Shown here one piece after another: positions 23,712-36,368 of a stretch of DNA of 64,000 bases (within the stretch, counting starts at the first letter, position 1; each line of letters opens with the position of its first letter). Position numbers and translations under genes: made by a program. Where the stretch lies: the NCBI GenBank assembly GCA_900491605.1, contig UESW01001504.1, positions 675,951 to 739,950 of the forward strand, given 5' to 3'. This stretch comes from Calamus simplicifolius (Eukaryota; Streptophyta; Magnoliopsida; Arecales; Arecaceae). The notes beneath the pieces are model-generated. The model did not search any database. It had not been told where the DNA came from and saw only the letters and a program-made list of their open reading frames with translations.

Positions 23712-25199
23712 CCCACAAGAGCCAGGTTATGATCTTAGGGACATATGCATAATGACACTCTAGGAAAAATACTTGGATGACATTGAGACAATTATGACTT
23801 TCAAGGAATTTCATGAATTATGCTTTGGGAGCTTGAAATTTAAAGTTTATCAAGATATTAATTGAATTACAAGTTTGATAGGAATTGAGAATCAACCATC
23901 GCAAGTCAATAATATTATGTGGGCTCCCTAGCTGGTAGCCTTGACCAGTGGGGAGGTCAAGAGGCTTCTAGAGGTTTTAGCTTCATTAAACTTGTTGGAA
24001 ATGATTAGTAGCAATTTTAGACCTTTAAATAATATGGGTAGATGAAATTTTAATTGGATATGCAATAAAAGACAGATGAATATATGGAATATGATAATTG
24101 AAAATTGCAATTGATGACTAATATAACTAAACACCCTTATGTCCATATTGCAATTGAGTTGATATATGGATCTTGAGGTATTAAATCTGAATTTGAATGT
24201 GGATGAATATAATGAATCTTAATTGTAGAACTTACATTATTGATATTGTAAGATTATGAACTCATCTGCTAGTTATAGGGATGATTAATATTGATGATAT
24301 TTTGGGAATGGAATAGTTAATTACATGTTTTTGATTAATCATAATTGAGTACTTTCTGAATTCGAGACTGGATGGATAAATTATCAATCAGCCATGAGTG
24401 GCATATCTATATTCAAAGAAAATGAATTTTAATTACGATAATTATGAAAGATATCTTAAATGATTGGCATAATGTTCATTGATGTTAGCTTGAAGTATTC
24501 AAGAGTGAAACCAAGTATATTATGATGATTGATATAAGTGTCGTAATGATTAATGGTACATTCAACTATTCAAGAGTTGAGAGAACATTGAAAGAAAATT
24601 ATCTTATATCTAATTCACAAGAATTTCGAACTGTCTTATCAAGGAATCGAGAGTACCTGATATATTGCTGACCTTAAGTATGGAAGACATTATACATGTA
24701 ATAGACAACTGCAGAAACCAATAAGATTTTAGATGTTATACTGTGAGCCTGTGTGATGGATTTAAGAGGTGCTTGGTATTGTTCTTAACCTTAATGAAAT
24801 TGCTTATTTATTGATTACCAAGCCAATATTCAAATGGATTCATTTCAATTGTCTACGATATGAGGTATAGATTTCCTTCATATTGAGATGATGTGAAAGC
24901 GACAATTTTGGACTGAGCTTGTTTAGCAGCTATGAAAAGTATCATTAATTAAAGCAGTTTTTGTAGCTCAAAGTTAATAGAAAAGTTATGTTTGAAATTT
25001 TAGGTTAAAGATCATTTGGAAGTTTTGCTAACCAATGAGGTTAAGAGGTCTGTATTAGAGGTGACTTGAGCCACAAAACATTGGGTCATTTGAAACTTTG
25101 ATCAAGATAAAGGAAGTGTCTTATAGCTTAGCACTGCTTTCATTACTCTTTGTAGTGTTCAATGTGTTTCATATCTTTATGACAGAGGAAGTATATTTC
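23712..25199. other. Internal region of the Del element without recognisable domains
   Basis: In an intact relative, protease, RT, RNase H and integrase would be here. I cannot recover any catalytic motif in any frame. Either pol was deleted and replaced or it has decayed beyond recognition. Confidence 0.5.
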
Positions 25200-25400
25200 A
25201 AACCCCGTTATGTGTTATAACTTGAACCAATTTAGCTTAAGAAAGAATTGACCTATGAAGATCATCTTGTACACATTATGGACCGTAAGAATCAAGTTCT
25301 GAAATAGTGTAGTATTCCTTATGTCAAAGATCAGTAGAATAATCATTCTGAGAGAGAGACTATTGGGAGCCTAAGGAGGAAATGGGAAAGAAAAATACAT
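25200..25400 (+). pseudogene. Integrase C-terminus / chromodomain remnant
   Basis: Translation shows LKQELTYEDHLVHIMDRKN, then QVLK and an IPYVKDQ...NNHSERE block. This is the usual ending of Del/Tekay chromovirus integrase, where a LSYEE..PVxILDRK block precedes the chromodomain-type xIPxVKVxWxNH. In intact chromoviruses this module directs integration to chromatin. Stops interrupt it. It lies about 150 bp before the 3' LTR, the position expected for the end of pol, and supports the reading that this element lost the middle of its coding region. Confidence 0.6.
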
Positions 25401-25529
25401 AATCTTATGACGGATCAACGATGTATCAATGACCGTGACTTTTAATGAAATTTAATTGATTATGAAAGGGAAAATTTGGATTCTATATTATATTGGATGT
25501 ATATCAATTTCGAGGACGAAATTCTTATA

Positions 25530-25541
25530 AGGAGGGGAGGA
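25530..25541 (+). promoter_or_regulatory. Polypurine tract of Del element
   Basis: AAGGAGGGGAGGA lies directly before the 3' LTR, in the position of the plus-strand primer. Confidence 0.8.
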
Positions 25542-28500
25542 TGTAGTACCCGGTTCCTACGAACCAGGTTTAGGTTAATTCTAACCCGATTCATGCGAAC
25601 CAGGTCTGGGTTAATTCTAACCCGGTTCATGTGAACCAGGTCTGGGTTGATTTAATGTATTGAGTAACGCTTCGCTCACAGCGATGACGCTTTGTTTCTC
25701 CAGATCTCATAACCGAAGCATCTCGCTACGACATTAAAAAGGCGGGGGGAGCCCTCCCTCCTAGTGCTCAGAGTCCGCGTCCCCTCCAGGTAATTATCTG
25801 CCCATCCTCTTAGTGCTAGAGAGAGAGAGAGAGTTGCCATGGGAGAAAGAGGAAGAGAGAGAGTATCAGAAGAGAGGAAGAGAGAGTATCAGGTGAGAGG
25901 AAGAGAGAGAGAGACAGTGGGAGAGAGAGAAAGCAAGCGGGAGAGAAAGAAAGAGAAAGCGAGCGGAGAGAGCGAGAGAGAGAGAACCAGAGAGATCGCG
26001 AGAGAGGAACCAGCCGTTCCCCTTGGTTCAGGTCCGGCGGTGTGCTCACCGCCGCGCCGGGCCTGATACCTAGCCGGCGACCCCGCCGGCGCCGGGGGAG
26101 GCATCCGGCGGGGTGGTGGTGGAGAGAGAGAGGAGAGGGAGGGCCAATTGGCCCTCCTCTCGCGCGGTGGCGAAAGCCGAACCGGGGTTCGGTTCCACCG
26201 GTTGGTTCGGGCCCGGCGGCGTGCTTGCCGCCTCGCCGGGCCCGAGACTTGGCCTGTCGCCTCCACCGGCGCCAGGCGTGCGTTCGGTGGAGGTCCGGCC
26301 GGCCATGGTGGCTGGCCGTGCCGCGGCACAGTTCCGTGCCGCGCGGAGGAGTTAGAGAGAGTGAGAGAAATTGAGGGAGAAGGAGGGGGTTTGGCGCCGC
26401 GGCCGGCTCTGGCCCGGCCACCGGCGGCCAGGCCCCCCTCAATTTGGCCGGCGGCAGCCCCGGCTGCCGGCCATGTTCCCGTCCCCTGTTCGGTGAAACA
26501 GGGGATCGGGTGGGATTTTGGTTTGAACCGGGCCGGCTGGGCCGGCCGGTTCAGGCCTTTTGGGCCGTGCAGTGGGCTGACTTTGGGCTGAATTTTGGGC
26601 CCTGTATCGGGCTGGGATTAGAAAAATAATTATATGACTATAATCTGGGTGAATTCTAGTTTCTTGGGGTATTTTTACTTCCCCAATCGGGTGTGTGTAG
26701 TGGGAGATATTCGGGCCCAAAGTAGGGCCTATGAACTAGTCTGGGTAGAAATTCTAAGGGTCATTTTAATATTCCTTGCTAATCAATTAATTGTGTAAAT
26801 AATCCTGTAGGTGCTCAGACATCTGACTAGCTTATTTATACCTGTTGGATTGCGTGCTGAGGTAAGTAAGCCAGTTATCAGTTTATTAAATAATTTGTTT
26901 CAGGATATGCGTAGTTAAATTGTGAATTGTGATATGAAGAATTGTTATTGGCTAAATTTGTAAGTAGATGAATATTATGAATACATGGTTGTTTATGTAC
27001 TATGATTTCATGTGTGGATGCTATGCATGAGAGATGCAGTTATTATGCATGAGAGATGCAGTTGCTATGCATGAGAGATGCAGTTATTATGACATTGATG
27101 TGATGTATTACATGCAATTGTTCAGTAGGTATAATCCATTGTTTATGCAATATTGTGTTGTTATTGATATGATGAGTGCATGTAATGTGAGGTGCTGTTA
27201 TGTGTCGCCGCGGCCCTCCTTTATCATGTCATACCCTGGTATTTCGACCCTACTTCAGTAGGGGGGATACTTGTTGGTACATTATGGTATTTCGACCCTA
27301 CTTCAGTAGGGGGGATACTTGTTGGTACACTATGGTATTTCGACCCTACTTCAGTAGGGGGATACTTGTTGGTACACTATGGTATTTCGACCCTACTTCA
27401 GTAGGGGGGATACTTGTTAGTATACTATGGTATTTCGACCCTACTTCAGTAGGGGGGATACTTGTTAGTATACTATGGTATTTCGACCCTTTCAGTAGGG
27501 GGGATGATTGTTGGTACATTATTGAGATATTGCAGGGCCGTGGGTCACATTTACAGTTACCATTGAGAGTATAAACAGTGGATTTACTTATATAGTATAA
27601 TTGAGCAGTTATGGATGCGAATGATTGGTATTATATTCATAAGTGCCGCCGCGGTTCTCCTTTGCTATGGCCATACACACCTAGAGGATGTGCTCAGATG
27701 AGGCATTGCAGGGCCGTGGGACACACATGATATAATACTTACATTGCATAATGGAGTGATTGTGAATGCAAAAGAATGGATTATATTTATATGTGCCGCC
27801 GCGGCTCTCCTTTGTTATGGGGCATTGCAGGGCCGTGGGACAGATATGATATAATATAACAATTGGAATGCTTTATATGCACTGATAATTTGCTATGATA
27901 TAATACAACAATGATGAGTACAAATGATTTGAATTATATTTATATGTGCCACCACGGCTCTCCTTTGTTATGGGGCATTGCAGGGCCTTGGGACACATAT
28001 GATATAATATAACAATGATGGGTTTACTTATATTGCACGTTTGAGTATTTGTGAAATGTTTATGCATGCAGATCATTTACATGCTTATTGATTGCTATGC
28101 TATGATTTGACTGTATAACGTGGTTTACTTACTGAGTGTAATCTCATAAAAATATTATAATGTTTTTGCTACAGGACCATGAGATTTGAGAATAACATGT
28201 TGGAGTGATGGACCTCAACTCAAATAAAATATAGATTTTGTTTATTGCTATACCAGTGTATTTATGTGTAGGGCTTGATGCCCAGACTATATTATTGTGG
28301 TGTGTAAGGAACCATAGGTTCGTTGGAGCTTCTATTTAAAATAAAGTGGATTCATATGTTGATGTAACCCCAGTAATGCTTATGTGTAGGGCTTGTAGCC
28401 CAAATCTTTAGTTATGGATTGTATTAAAGACATGGACTTGAATGATATATAGGTTGTTGCTTTTCTTGAATTCAGTGTCATGTTTCGGGACGCCTTGCGT

Positions 28501-28558
28501 GCCCGGCACGCGGCGGGTTGTTACCCTAGCTCAAAATTTTTGGGTCTGGGGCGTGACA
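25542..28558 (+). repeat. Del-type 3' LTR (3.0 kb)
   Basis: Matches 20171-23289 over its full length with few differences. It has one fewer 48-bp unit and three fewer 22-bp units than the 5' LTR, which accounts for most of the 102-bp length difference. It ends GGCGTGACA at 28558, directly before target duplication CTAGG. Confidence 0.92.
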
Positions 28559-29880
28559 CTAGGCAACCTAGTCAACATATAGTGCATCTACAACTCTTAA
28601 ACAATCATATAACAGGTCCCATCCCTTCTACTTTTGGAAATCTCGCCAGTCTTGAGTATTTGTTCCTCTCCAACAATCATATAAGAGGCTCCATCCCTTC
28701 AAGATTCGGAAATCTCACCAGTCTTGAGGCTTTGTCCCTCAACAATAACAACATCTCTGGCACCATCCCTCGAGAATTAGGCAGGCTCGTTAAGCTAACT
28801 TATTTAGGAGTGCTTTATGATCAATTATCTGGTTCTTTGCCCCAAGAGCCTAGGTAATCTTACAAACTTGCTTTCATTCCAAGTATCTAGCAACAAATTT
28901 TCTGGCTTCCTACCGACAGAGATTTGTAAAGGAGGTATACTTCAACATCTTGCAGTGGATGATAACCATTTTGAGGGTCCTATCCCACCAAGTCTGAAAA
29001 ATTGCTCTAGCTTAGAAAGTGTTCGCATGGAAAGAAACAAGCTCAAATGAAGAATCTTTGATGCCTTTTGGTAGTATCCTGTTCTATCGTACATCGATAT
29101 GAGCAACAACCAATTGTACGGCGAGATAACACAAGACTGGGCATACTGCCTAAATTTGACAAGCTTGCGGATTTCAGAGAACTTCATAACTGGAAAATAT
29201 CTCCTGAATTTGGAAAAATGTTGAAACTAGGAGTGCTGGACCTTTCTTCCAATCAACTTGCAGGAGAGATACCAAGGAAGCTTGGTAGCATGAGCTCATT
29301 GTTCAACTTGAATTTGAGTAGCAATAGATTATCCAAAAGAATTCCTTTGGATATCAGAAAACTATCCAACCTAGAAACTTTAGATTTATCTGGGAACAAC
29401 TTGAGCAGGCCATTACCGCAACAATTGGAAGGTTTTTATAAATTGTGCCTCTTGAATTTAAGTGAGAATAAATTGGACGGAAGCATTCCTAAACAAATCA
29501 GAGGGTTAGAAACCTTTCTAGATAAACTTGATCTGAGCTACAATTTGCTTGGAGGAGAGACACCATCACAGCTGGCAAGCTTGACTTATTTGACATTTTT
29601 AAACTTTTCACAATAATTTGTCAGGATCCATACTATCATCTTTTGGAAGCATGATCAGTTTGTCATCAAACGATGTATCATACAATTATTTTTAAACTTT
29701 CTAATGGCAAATTGTTTCTAAATGCTCCAACAAAACGATTTGCTCATAACAAAGATTTATGTGGCAAAGCGTCGAGTTTGCCCCATTGTGCAGGTTCAAC
29801 AGCGACAAGCACTCATTATTCAGTGAAAAATTACATCATACAAATTGTTATTCCAGTTGGTTTAGAATCCGACGCCAAAC
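28559..29880 (+). pseudogene. LRR receptor-like kinase gene, 3' part without kinase
   Basis: The LRR gene resumes after the target duplication with GNLVNI, then about a dozen more LRRs in three frames (28596-28857, 28817-29047, 29095-29616). Frameshifts lie near 28850 and 29050-29090, and an in-frame TGA follows residues ERNKLK at 29048. The C-terminal cap (NKDLCGKASSLPHC, about 29750-29795) and the start of a membrane segment (YIIQIVIPVGL) are readable to about 29866. No kinase domain follows: the sequence diverges just before the ATAAA target duplication of the Tat element, and nothing kinase-like is found beyond 42832. The locus is a dead receptor gene, lost at the kinase side and then hit by retroelements. 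Confidence 0.85.
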
Positions 29881-29885
29881 ATAAA

Positions 29886-30736
29886 TGATATGGCTGATCT
29901 GACGCCGTTAGAATAAACGGCAATGGCGACTGATGGAGCCCCCCTTGGCCTCAAGCCACAACCCCTGAGACCCCCTCGGTCTTGGGCTACATGAACAGTG
30001 CTTGGCCTCGAGTTCCACCCTCGGCCTCAAGCCACAGCCCCCGGGCCTTATGAACAGTATCTCAACCCCCGAGACCCCCTCGATCTCGGGCTACATAAAC
30101 AGTGTCCGATGCATGATCCGGCATGCTCTGGGCCACCTGGCATGCCCACGTGATCCACTGCACATCCGTAGCAGGGTGTGTCCATACCTCATAACGGTGT
30201 ATGGTCCATCGTATGTCTGTCACTATGCATGACCATACCCCGTTACAGCATACGGTTCACCACCTGCCCGCAACTGTTCGAGGTCCAGTCCGGCGATGGC
30301 GGGCACTAGGTATAACAACGGACTCCAGACACCTGTGAGGCCGTACTGATAAGTAACGCAGGACACCTCCGACATGTATAATGATAGTGCGATCTGTCAC
30401 TGTCAGCCTCATCTTTTATTCGTTATCGAACGGGGCACTTTGAAATCAGCAATCTTCAGGAACATAAGGGGGTATCTTCAAACATGTATAAAAGCATACG
30501 CTCCCGTTGTAAGTAAGGATCCAAGAATTCTGATTTTTCTAGCTTCTTCCTTCTAGTTAAGCCCTAACTGTTTGGCATCCTTCGGCTAGACAGTTCTTGT
30601 CTATTCCCGAGTGACTAACTTGAGCGTCGGAGGGTCCCCACTGGAGCTTTCGGTCTCCGAGGACTTTTCTTGTAGGAGTCCGGCAAGGAGGACGTCTGTT
30701 TCCTCGGCGCTTGAAGAAAGTGACTCGGCGTCATCA
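29886..30736 (+). repeat. Tat 5' LTR (851 bp)
   Basis: Contains TATA box TATAAAAG at 30487-30494 and about one and a half units of a ~100-bp repeat with CTCGGTCT and GCCTCGAGTTCCACCC (29945-30100). Confidence 0.9.
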
Positions 30737-30817
30737 GATTGGCGTGCCAAGAAGGGGGGTGTGAGAGAAAGATATCAAACCAGCAATCTACTATCTTCCT
30801 CCCTGAGCTCTTGAACC

Positions 30818-32447
30818 ATGGTGATGACCCGTGCGAAAGGGGTCTCTGTCAGTTGCGCTGGGGGGCAGCGCCAAGGAGCTGATCCGCTGGCGGTTGCGCC
30901 CTCACCTCTCCCAACCAGTATCCCTGCTCCGCCGCGCCCCCAAGTGGTTGGACCTTCTGCTCCCCTGAACGATGTCTTTGCACCTCCTCCCCAACAGCTC
31001 CAAGAAGACCGGTTTGCCGCTCTAGCCACGCAAGTCCAATCCTTGGCGGCGGCGGTTCAAGGTCTGCAGCACCAGCAAGCGGCCCTACGGCAGCCGGAGC
31101 CATTCCCATCGGTTCTGGGGGTGGTGTAACCCAGCCAACATTCCTTCCGAAGGAGATCACCGGCCCCGAAGGCTCGTCACCGTCATGCTTTGCCCAAACC
31201 TCACCACCGGGATCCTCTAAGAGACCTCGATCGCCTTCTCGCCATGCCAGTGTTTTTCTCAAGCGGCGACACGGGAAGGAGGCAGAGCGCCCTCGCCAGC
31301 ATCGCCGTCGCTCTTCCCCATCCTCAGAATCCTCGGGGGAGGGGTCCTTCGATGGCAGGATAGCCCATCGAGCCAAGTGTCGACTCGACGAGTATAATCA
31401 ATGGTTGGAGGAACTCAGCTGCCGGATCACCCACCTGCTAGAGGCGGACTATGACAGTCATTCTCCACTGTCCTGCCATATCATGGGAGAGCCCATCTCT
31501 ATCCGGTTCCGCCTCCCACAGCTAGATCCATATGACGGGACCACGGATCCCCTGGACCACCTAGAAAGTTACAAGTTCTCATGCAGGTCCAGGGGGCAAC
31601 CGATTCGCTCATGTGTATCGCCTTCCCTGCCACCTTGAAGAAAGCTGCCCGAGCTTAGTACTCTCGCCTGCTGCCACGGAGTATTGATTCTTTTTGACAG
31701 CTGGAGAGAGCCTTCTTAGCCCATTTTGATGCCTTCCGAAAAATTCCAAGGGTTGCTAACAGCCTCTTCACTGTCCAGCAGAAGAGCGGCGAGTCCTTGT
31801 GGGATTATGTTGCTCGATTCAAGGAGGCAGCCCTGGAAGTCTAGAATCTTGAAGACTCAGTGGCCACTTTGGCCTTGAAGCGAGGGCTCCGTCCGTCTCA
31901 CTTCGTGTACTCTCTGGACAAGAAGCTGCCCGGTTCTTATGCCGAACTTCTGTCCTGGGCCCAGAAGTATATCCGTGCTGACGAGGCTGACTTCTCTCGG
32001 CACAAGGCTAGGGGGAGTGTCCTCAAGAGGCCGGCCCGCCCTGAGCCTATCGAAGTTTGACCTAGGAAGCCCGAACCTCCCCGCCGACCAGATAACCATC
32101 CTCAAGCTTCTGCACTGAGAGACGGGCCATACACTCCTCTGCTCACCCCTATATCGCACATCTTGCTCGAGATCGAGGGTGAGTCTTATCTTCAGCGCCC
32201 ACCTCCGATGAACCCAAAAATCCTCCGCAACAAGAACCTCTACTGCCACTACCACCGAGATCATGGCCATGATACCGATGACTGTCGCTAGCTGAAGAAG
32301 GCGATAGAGGATCTTATCCAGTGTGGCCATCTGGGGAAGTTCATCTGAAGGAACAACCCAGATGCTCCAGGTCCGTCAGCGCCTTCGCCGCCGACAATCG
32401 ATAATGCTCCAACTGAGAAGACGATGGTGATGATTTCCTGAGGGGCA
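30818..32447 (+). pseudogene. Tat gag with zinc knuckle, broken
   Basis: The N-terminal ORF starts at 30818 (MVMTRAKGVSVSCAGG) and is proline- and glutamine-rich. The capsid domain is spread over frames: RLPQLDPYDGTTDPLDHLES near 31510-31570, FDAFRKIPRVANSLFTVQQK near 31725-31780, and ATLALKRGLRPSHFVYSLD at 31860-31920. A zinc-knuckle-like YCHYHRDHGHDTDDC follows near 32245, where the first Cys is kept as in many Tat Gags. At least four frame changes or stops (for example 31637, 31842, 32058) break it. In intact elements Gag forms the cytoplasmic particle. Confidence 0.85.
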
Positions 32448-32599
32448 GGTGGCCCGCCCAAGAGGCCGAGGGAGGAGGGGGAGTTAGATCCTGTAATTCC
32501 TTTTTCTAAAAAGGACTTAGAGGGGGTGGTAAATAAAAATGATGATAGCGTCGTCGTGTCCATGACGATTGCTAAAAATCCTATAAAGAGAATTCTATT

Positions 32600-34900
32600 G
32601 ATAGTGGGAGCTCCGTGGATGTTTTGAATTACGATGCTTTTATTCACATGAACCTATCGCCCGACCTGCTCCGGCCCATCGCCACGCCCCTAATGGGGTT
32701 TACTAGAGATTCTGTGAAAGTCAAGGGGGAGTTCACTCTTCCTGTCACGGCTGGCATGGCCTCGCGCCAAAGCACAGTCTTCATGAACTTCTTGGTGGTC
32801 CGAATGCCCCTCGCCTATAACGCGATCCTTGGGAGGCCCGGGTTCAATCTTTTGGACGTTGTTATATCCACTAAGAGGCTCCTCGTGAGGTTTCCCACCA
32901 GTGAAGGGGTCGGAAAGATGCGGGGGGAGCAGAACCCACCCTCACTTTGCTACCACATGGCCCCTAGTCCACAGGGGGTGGCACCTGCACCTGCACTGGA
33001 GACACTGGACCCCTGGGACCTGGAGAGAAGAGGAGAGTTGGCCGAGCGCCTGCTTGCTTTTTCTCTTGGAGAGGACCCAACAAAGACAATCCAGATTGGA
33101 GCCATACTCCCAAACGAGGCCCGTGACCAGCTCCTCGCTTTCTTATGGGCTAATGCTGATGTCTTCGTCTGGTCGGCGTATGATATGCCAGGCATTCTAG
33201 AATAGATGATTACCCACCGGCTCAACATCAAGCCAGAGTGCTGATCCATTCGGCAGAAGAAGAGGAGCTTCGCCCTTGATAGATAGAAGGCTGTGGACAA
33301 GGAGGTGCAAAAGCTGTTGACAGCCGGTCATATCCGTGTGGTGCACTACCCCGACTGGTTAGCGAATGTCGTGATGGTTCGCAAGGCTAGTGGGAGCTGG
33401 AGGATGTGTGTGGACTTCACCGATCTCAATAAGGTGTGCCCCAAAGATAGCTTTCCATTGCCCCGGATCGACCAGCTAGTGGACACCACGTCCGGGCATG
33501 AAACTCTTAGCTTCATGGATGCATTTTTGGGGTACAACCAAATCAGGATGAACCCAGCAGATGAAGAAGCCACCTCCTTTGTTACTAAAAAAGGGATTTA
33601 CTGCTACAAGGTGATGCTGTTTTGGGCTAAAGAATGCTGGAGCCATCTATCAGAGGTTGATGAATAAGGTCTTTGAGGACCAGATCAGGCGTAACATGGA
33701 GGTGTACGGGACGATATGCTAACCAAGAGCACCAATGCTGCTAACCATGTCGCCAATCTCATGGAGACCTTCAACAACCTGCGCCGATACCGGATGAAGC
33801 TGAACCCCCGCAAATGTGCCTTCGAGGTGGCGGCAGGTAATCCAGCGGAGGATCGAAGCCAACCCCGATAAGATCCGGGATATCTTGGATATCAGGCCCT
33901 CATGTAATAAAAAGGAGGTGCAATGCTTAACCGGGAGGGTGGCGGCTTTGAGTCGCTTCATGTCAAGATCGGCAGAAAGGTGCTTGCCCTTCTTTAAGGC
34001 GCTGCACAAGGTCAACAGCTTCAAGTGGACAAAGGAGTGTCAGGATGCCTTCGAAGAGTTGAAGCAATTTCTATCCACTCCCCTACTATTGTCCAAGCCA
34101 AGGGGCGGAGAGGAGCTCTTCCTGTATCTTGCGGCCTCCCCCGAAGCCGTCAGTTCCATGCTCGTGCGTATGGATGCTGACGGAGTGCAGAGGCTAGTCT
34201 ACTACACCAGCAAGATACTTCACGATGCCGAGACTAGATATTCTAGGACTGAGAAGATCATTTTTGCCCTGGTGGTCTCTGCCCAATGCTTCGAACCCTA
34301 TTTCCAAGCTCATCCCATCATGGTGCTCACGGACCAACCTCTTTGGACCATCTTGTCCCGTCCTGACACCTCTGGTCAGCTAGCCAAGTGGGCCATCAAG
34401 CTAAGCGAGTTTGACCTATTTATTCGGCCAAGGTCTGCCATGAAGTCTCAAGTGTTAGCTAATTTCTTGGTTGAGTGTACTTGGACCAGGGAGTGCTCGG
34501 AGGGATGCGTCCGGAGGTGTGCATGGAGTTTTCCTTGACTGAGGAAATAGAAAAGGAAGACTGGATCTTGCATGTGGATGGAGCAGCAAATTCTCAGGGA
34601 AGCGGAGCCGGGCTCATCCTTGCGAGCCCCGAGGGGGAGGTGGTGGAGTATGCCCTTCGGTTTCAGTTCTCGGCAACTAATAACCAAGCGGAGTATGAAG
34701 CCCTGTTAGCAGGAATGAGGTTGGCTGAGGAGCTCGGTGCAGGGCGTCTGAGGGCCTTCACGCACTCCCAACTTATTTCTGGACAGCTTGCTGGGGAATA
34801 CGAAGCCAGAGATCCGACCATGTCCCGTTACCTGGGCAAGGTGTGGTCCCAAGCCTCTCAGTACTCTTACTTCCGTGTCAGCTATGTTCCCTGAGCGGAG
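32600..34900 (+). pseudogene. Tat pol part 1: protease, RT, RNase H, second RNase H
   Basis: The protease-like segment 32600-32900 shows GSSVDVLNYDAF and YNAILGRPGFN; the first catalytic residues are damaged near 32605. RT runs about 33205-33850 with WRMCVDFTDLNKVCPKDSFP, FMDAFLGYNQIRM and a YVDD box disrupted by an indel near 33705-33720. RNase H follows at 34040-34480 (YLAASPEAVSSMLVR, TDQPLWTILSRPD). A second, Tat-specific RNase H at 34555-34890 has HVDGAANSQGSGAGLILASP and NNQAEYEALLAG, but the usual Asp of TDSQL reads THSQL at about 34760, so a catalytic acid appears lost. Further frameshifts occur near 33630 and 33835. Confidence 0.9.
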
Positions 34901-36265
34901 AATGCTAGGGCCGACATGCTATCATGTTTGGCCACCTCAACCGACGAGACCCTGGGAAGAATGTATGTGGAGCACTTGCAGACCCCAAGCATCGAAGCTG
35001 CAGATGAAGCACTGCCAGTTGAGCAAGGGCCCTCCTGGATGGACGCCTACATCCGATATTTGGCCAACGACACTCTCCTAGAAGACCCCACTGAGCCCAG
35101 ATTACTCAGACGATGGGCCCCGAAATTCCTGATAATGGATGGAAAGCTTTATCAAAGATCATTTTCTTACCCGATCCTTAAGTGCGTCGAACCGGTCGAG
35201 GCAGACTACATCTTGCGGGAAATCCATGAGGGCATCTACGGGAGTCATCTGGGGGGCAGAGCCCTAGCCTATAAGGCCTTGTGACAGGGGTACTACTGGC
35301 TGACCATGAGGGAAGATGCGGCCAAGCTCATTAAGAAGTATGATAGCTGCCAGCGCCATACCAATATCCAGCGACAGCTGACATCTCAGCTAACCCCCTG
35401 GTGGCACCTTGGCCCTTCGCCCAGTGGGGTATGGATATCTTGGGACCATTCCCCCGGCCTCCGGATAGCGCAAGATCCTCTTGGTGGCCGTCGATCACTT
35501 CACCAAGTGGATTGAGATTGAAGCCTTTGCTAAGATCACTGAGAACAAGGTGAGATCCTTCTTTTGGAAGTATATCATATGCCAGTTCGGACTACTACAC
35601 ACTTTGGTCACCGACAATGGCCGGCAATTTAACAATGCACCCTTCTGAGGATTCTGCACCGAACTGGGCATCCACTAGAGATTCACTTCCGTCGCACACC
35701 CTTAGACCAACGGAGCGGCCGAGGTGACCAACCACATCATTCTCCAAGGACTAAGAACCCGACTGGATGATTGCAGGGGACGGTGGGTGGAAGAGCTCCA
35801 CAGTGTGCTATGGGCCTACCACATAACGCCCTGAGCCCCCACTGGGGAGATGCCATTCAGCCTGGTCTTTGGGTCTGAAGCTGTCATACCGGTGGAGATA
35901 GGATCCCTGAGCCCTCGGGTAGAGTCATATAGTGAGGAAGACAACCCGGACCGGTTGCGAGCCAACCTCGACCTGGTAGAGGAGGTGCAGGATCGGGCGT
36001 GGCTCTGGATGGCGCTCTACCGGCAACGAGCTGCCAAATATTACAACGCCCATGTGCGCCCCAAGACCTTTTTGTCGGGAGACCTGATCCTTCGATGAGC
36101 CGAGGTCTCGAAGCCGACGAAAGGAGGCAAACTAGCTCCGAACTGGGAGGGACCTACCGGATCACCGAAGCACTCCGTCACAGAGCGTACAAGATTGAAG
36201 AGCTGGATGGGAGGCCACTCCTCCGGACGTGGAACACTGACAACCTCTGTCGGTACTATCAGTAG
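34900..36265 (+). pseudogene. Tat pol part 2: integrase, broken
   Basis: After a linker open at 34916-35284, an HHCC-type zinc region (IHEGIYGSHLGGRALAYKAL, then DSCQRH near 35345) leads into the catalytic core: VAVDHFTKWIE near 35490, LVTDNGRQF near 35610, NGAAEVTN near 35715. The C-terminal part reads TGEMPFSLVFGSEAVIPVEI at about 35845 and ends RTWNTDNLCRYYQ with stop at 36263-36265. All three catalytic acids (D, D, E) are present, but stops at 35282, 35647, 35674, 35704 and 35833 plus frameshifts inactivate it. Known role: joins element cDNA to host DNA. Confidence 0.88.
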
Positions 36266-36368
36266 TGCATTTCCTTCTTACAATAAATACCATGCTTGTA
36301 TTCCTTTGAGTTTTCACCCCTCATTTTACATTAATAAACATGAGTTTTAGCACCTCAGTTTTTTAGCA

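Larger units (their letters stand above)
20171..28558 (+). mobile_element. Del/Tekay-type Ty3/gypsy element, internally deleted, long LTRs
   Basis: LTRs of 3119 bp (20171-23289) and 3017 bp (25542-28558), TG...CA ends, and a perfect 5-bp target duplication CTAGG (20166-20170 and 28559-28563). The primer site TGGTATCAGAGC at 23297-23308 matches the initiator tRNA-Met complement. A polypurine tract lies just before the 3' LTR. The internal region is only 2.25 kb: a Gag N-terminus and the tail of an integrase with chromodomain remain, while protease, RT and RNase H are not recognisable. It is therefore non-autonomous. It sits in the LRR gene between the LELG codons and the next repeat. Confidence 0.92.
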
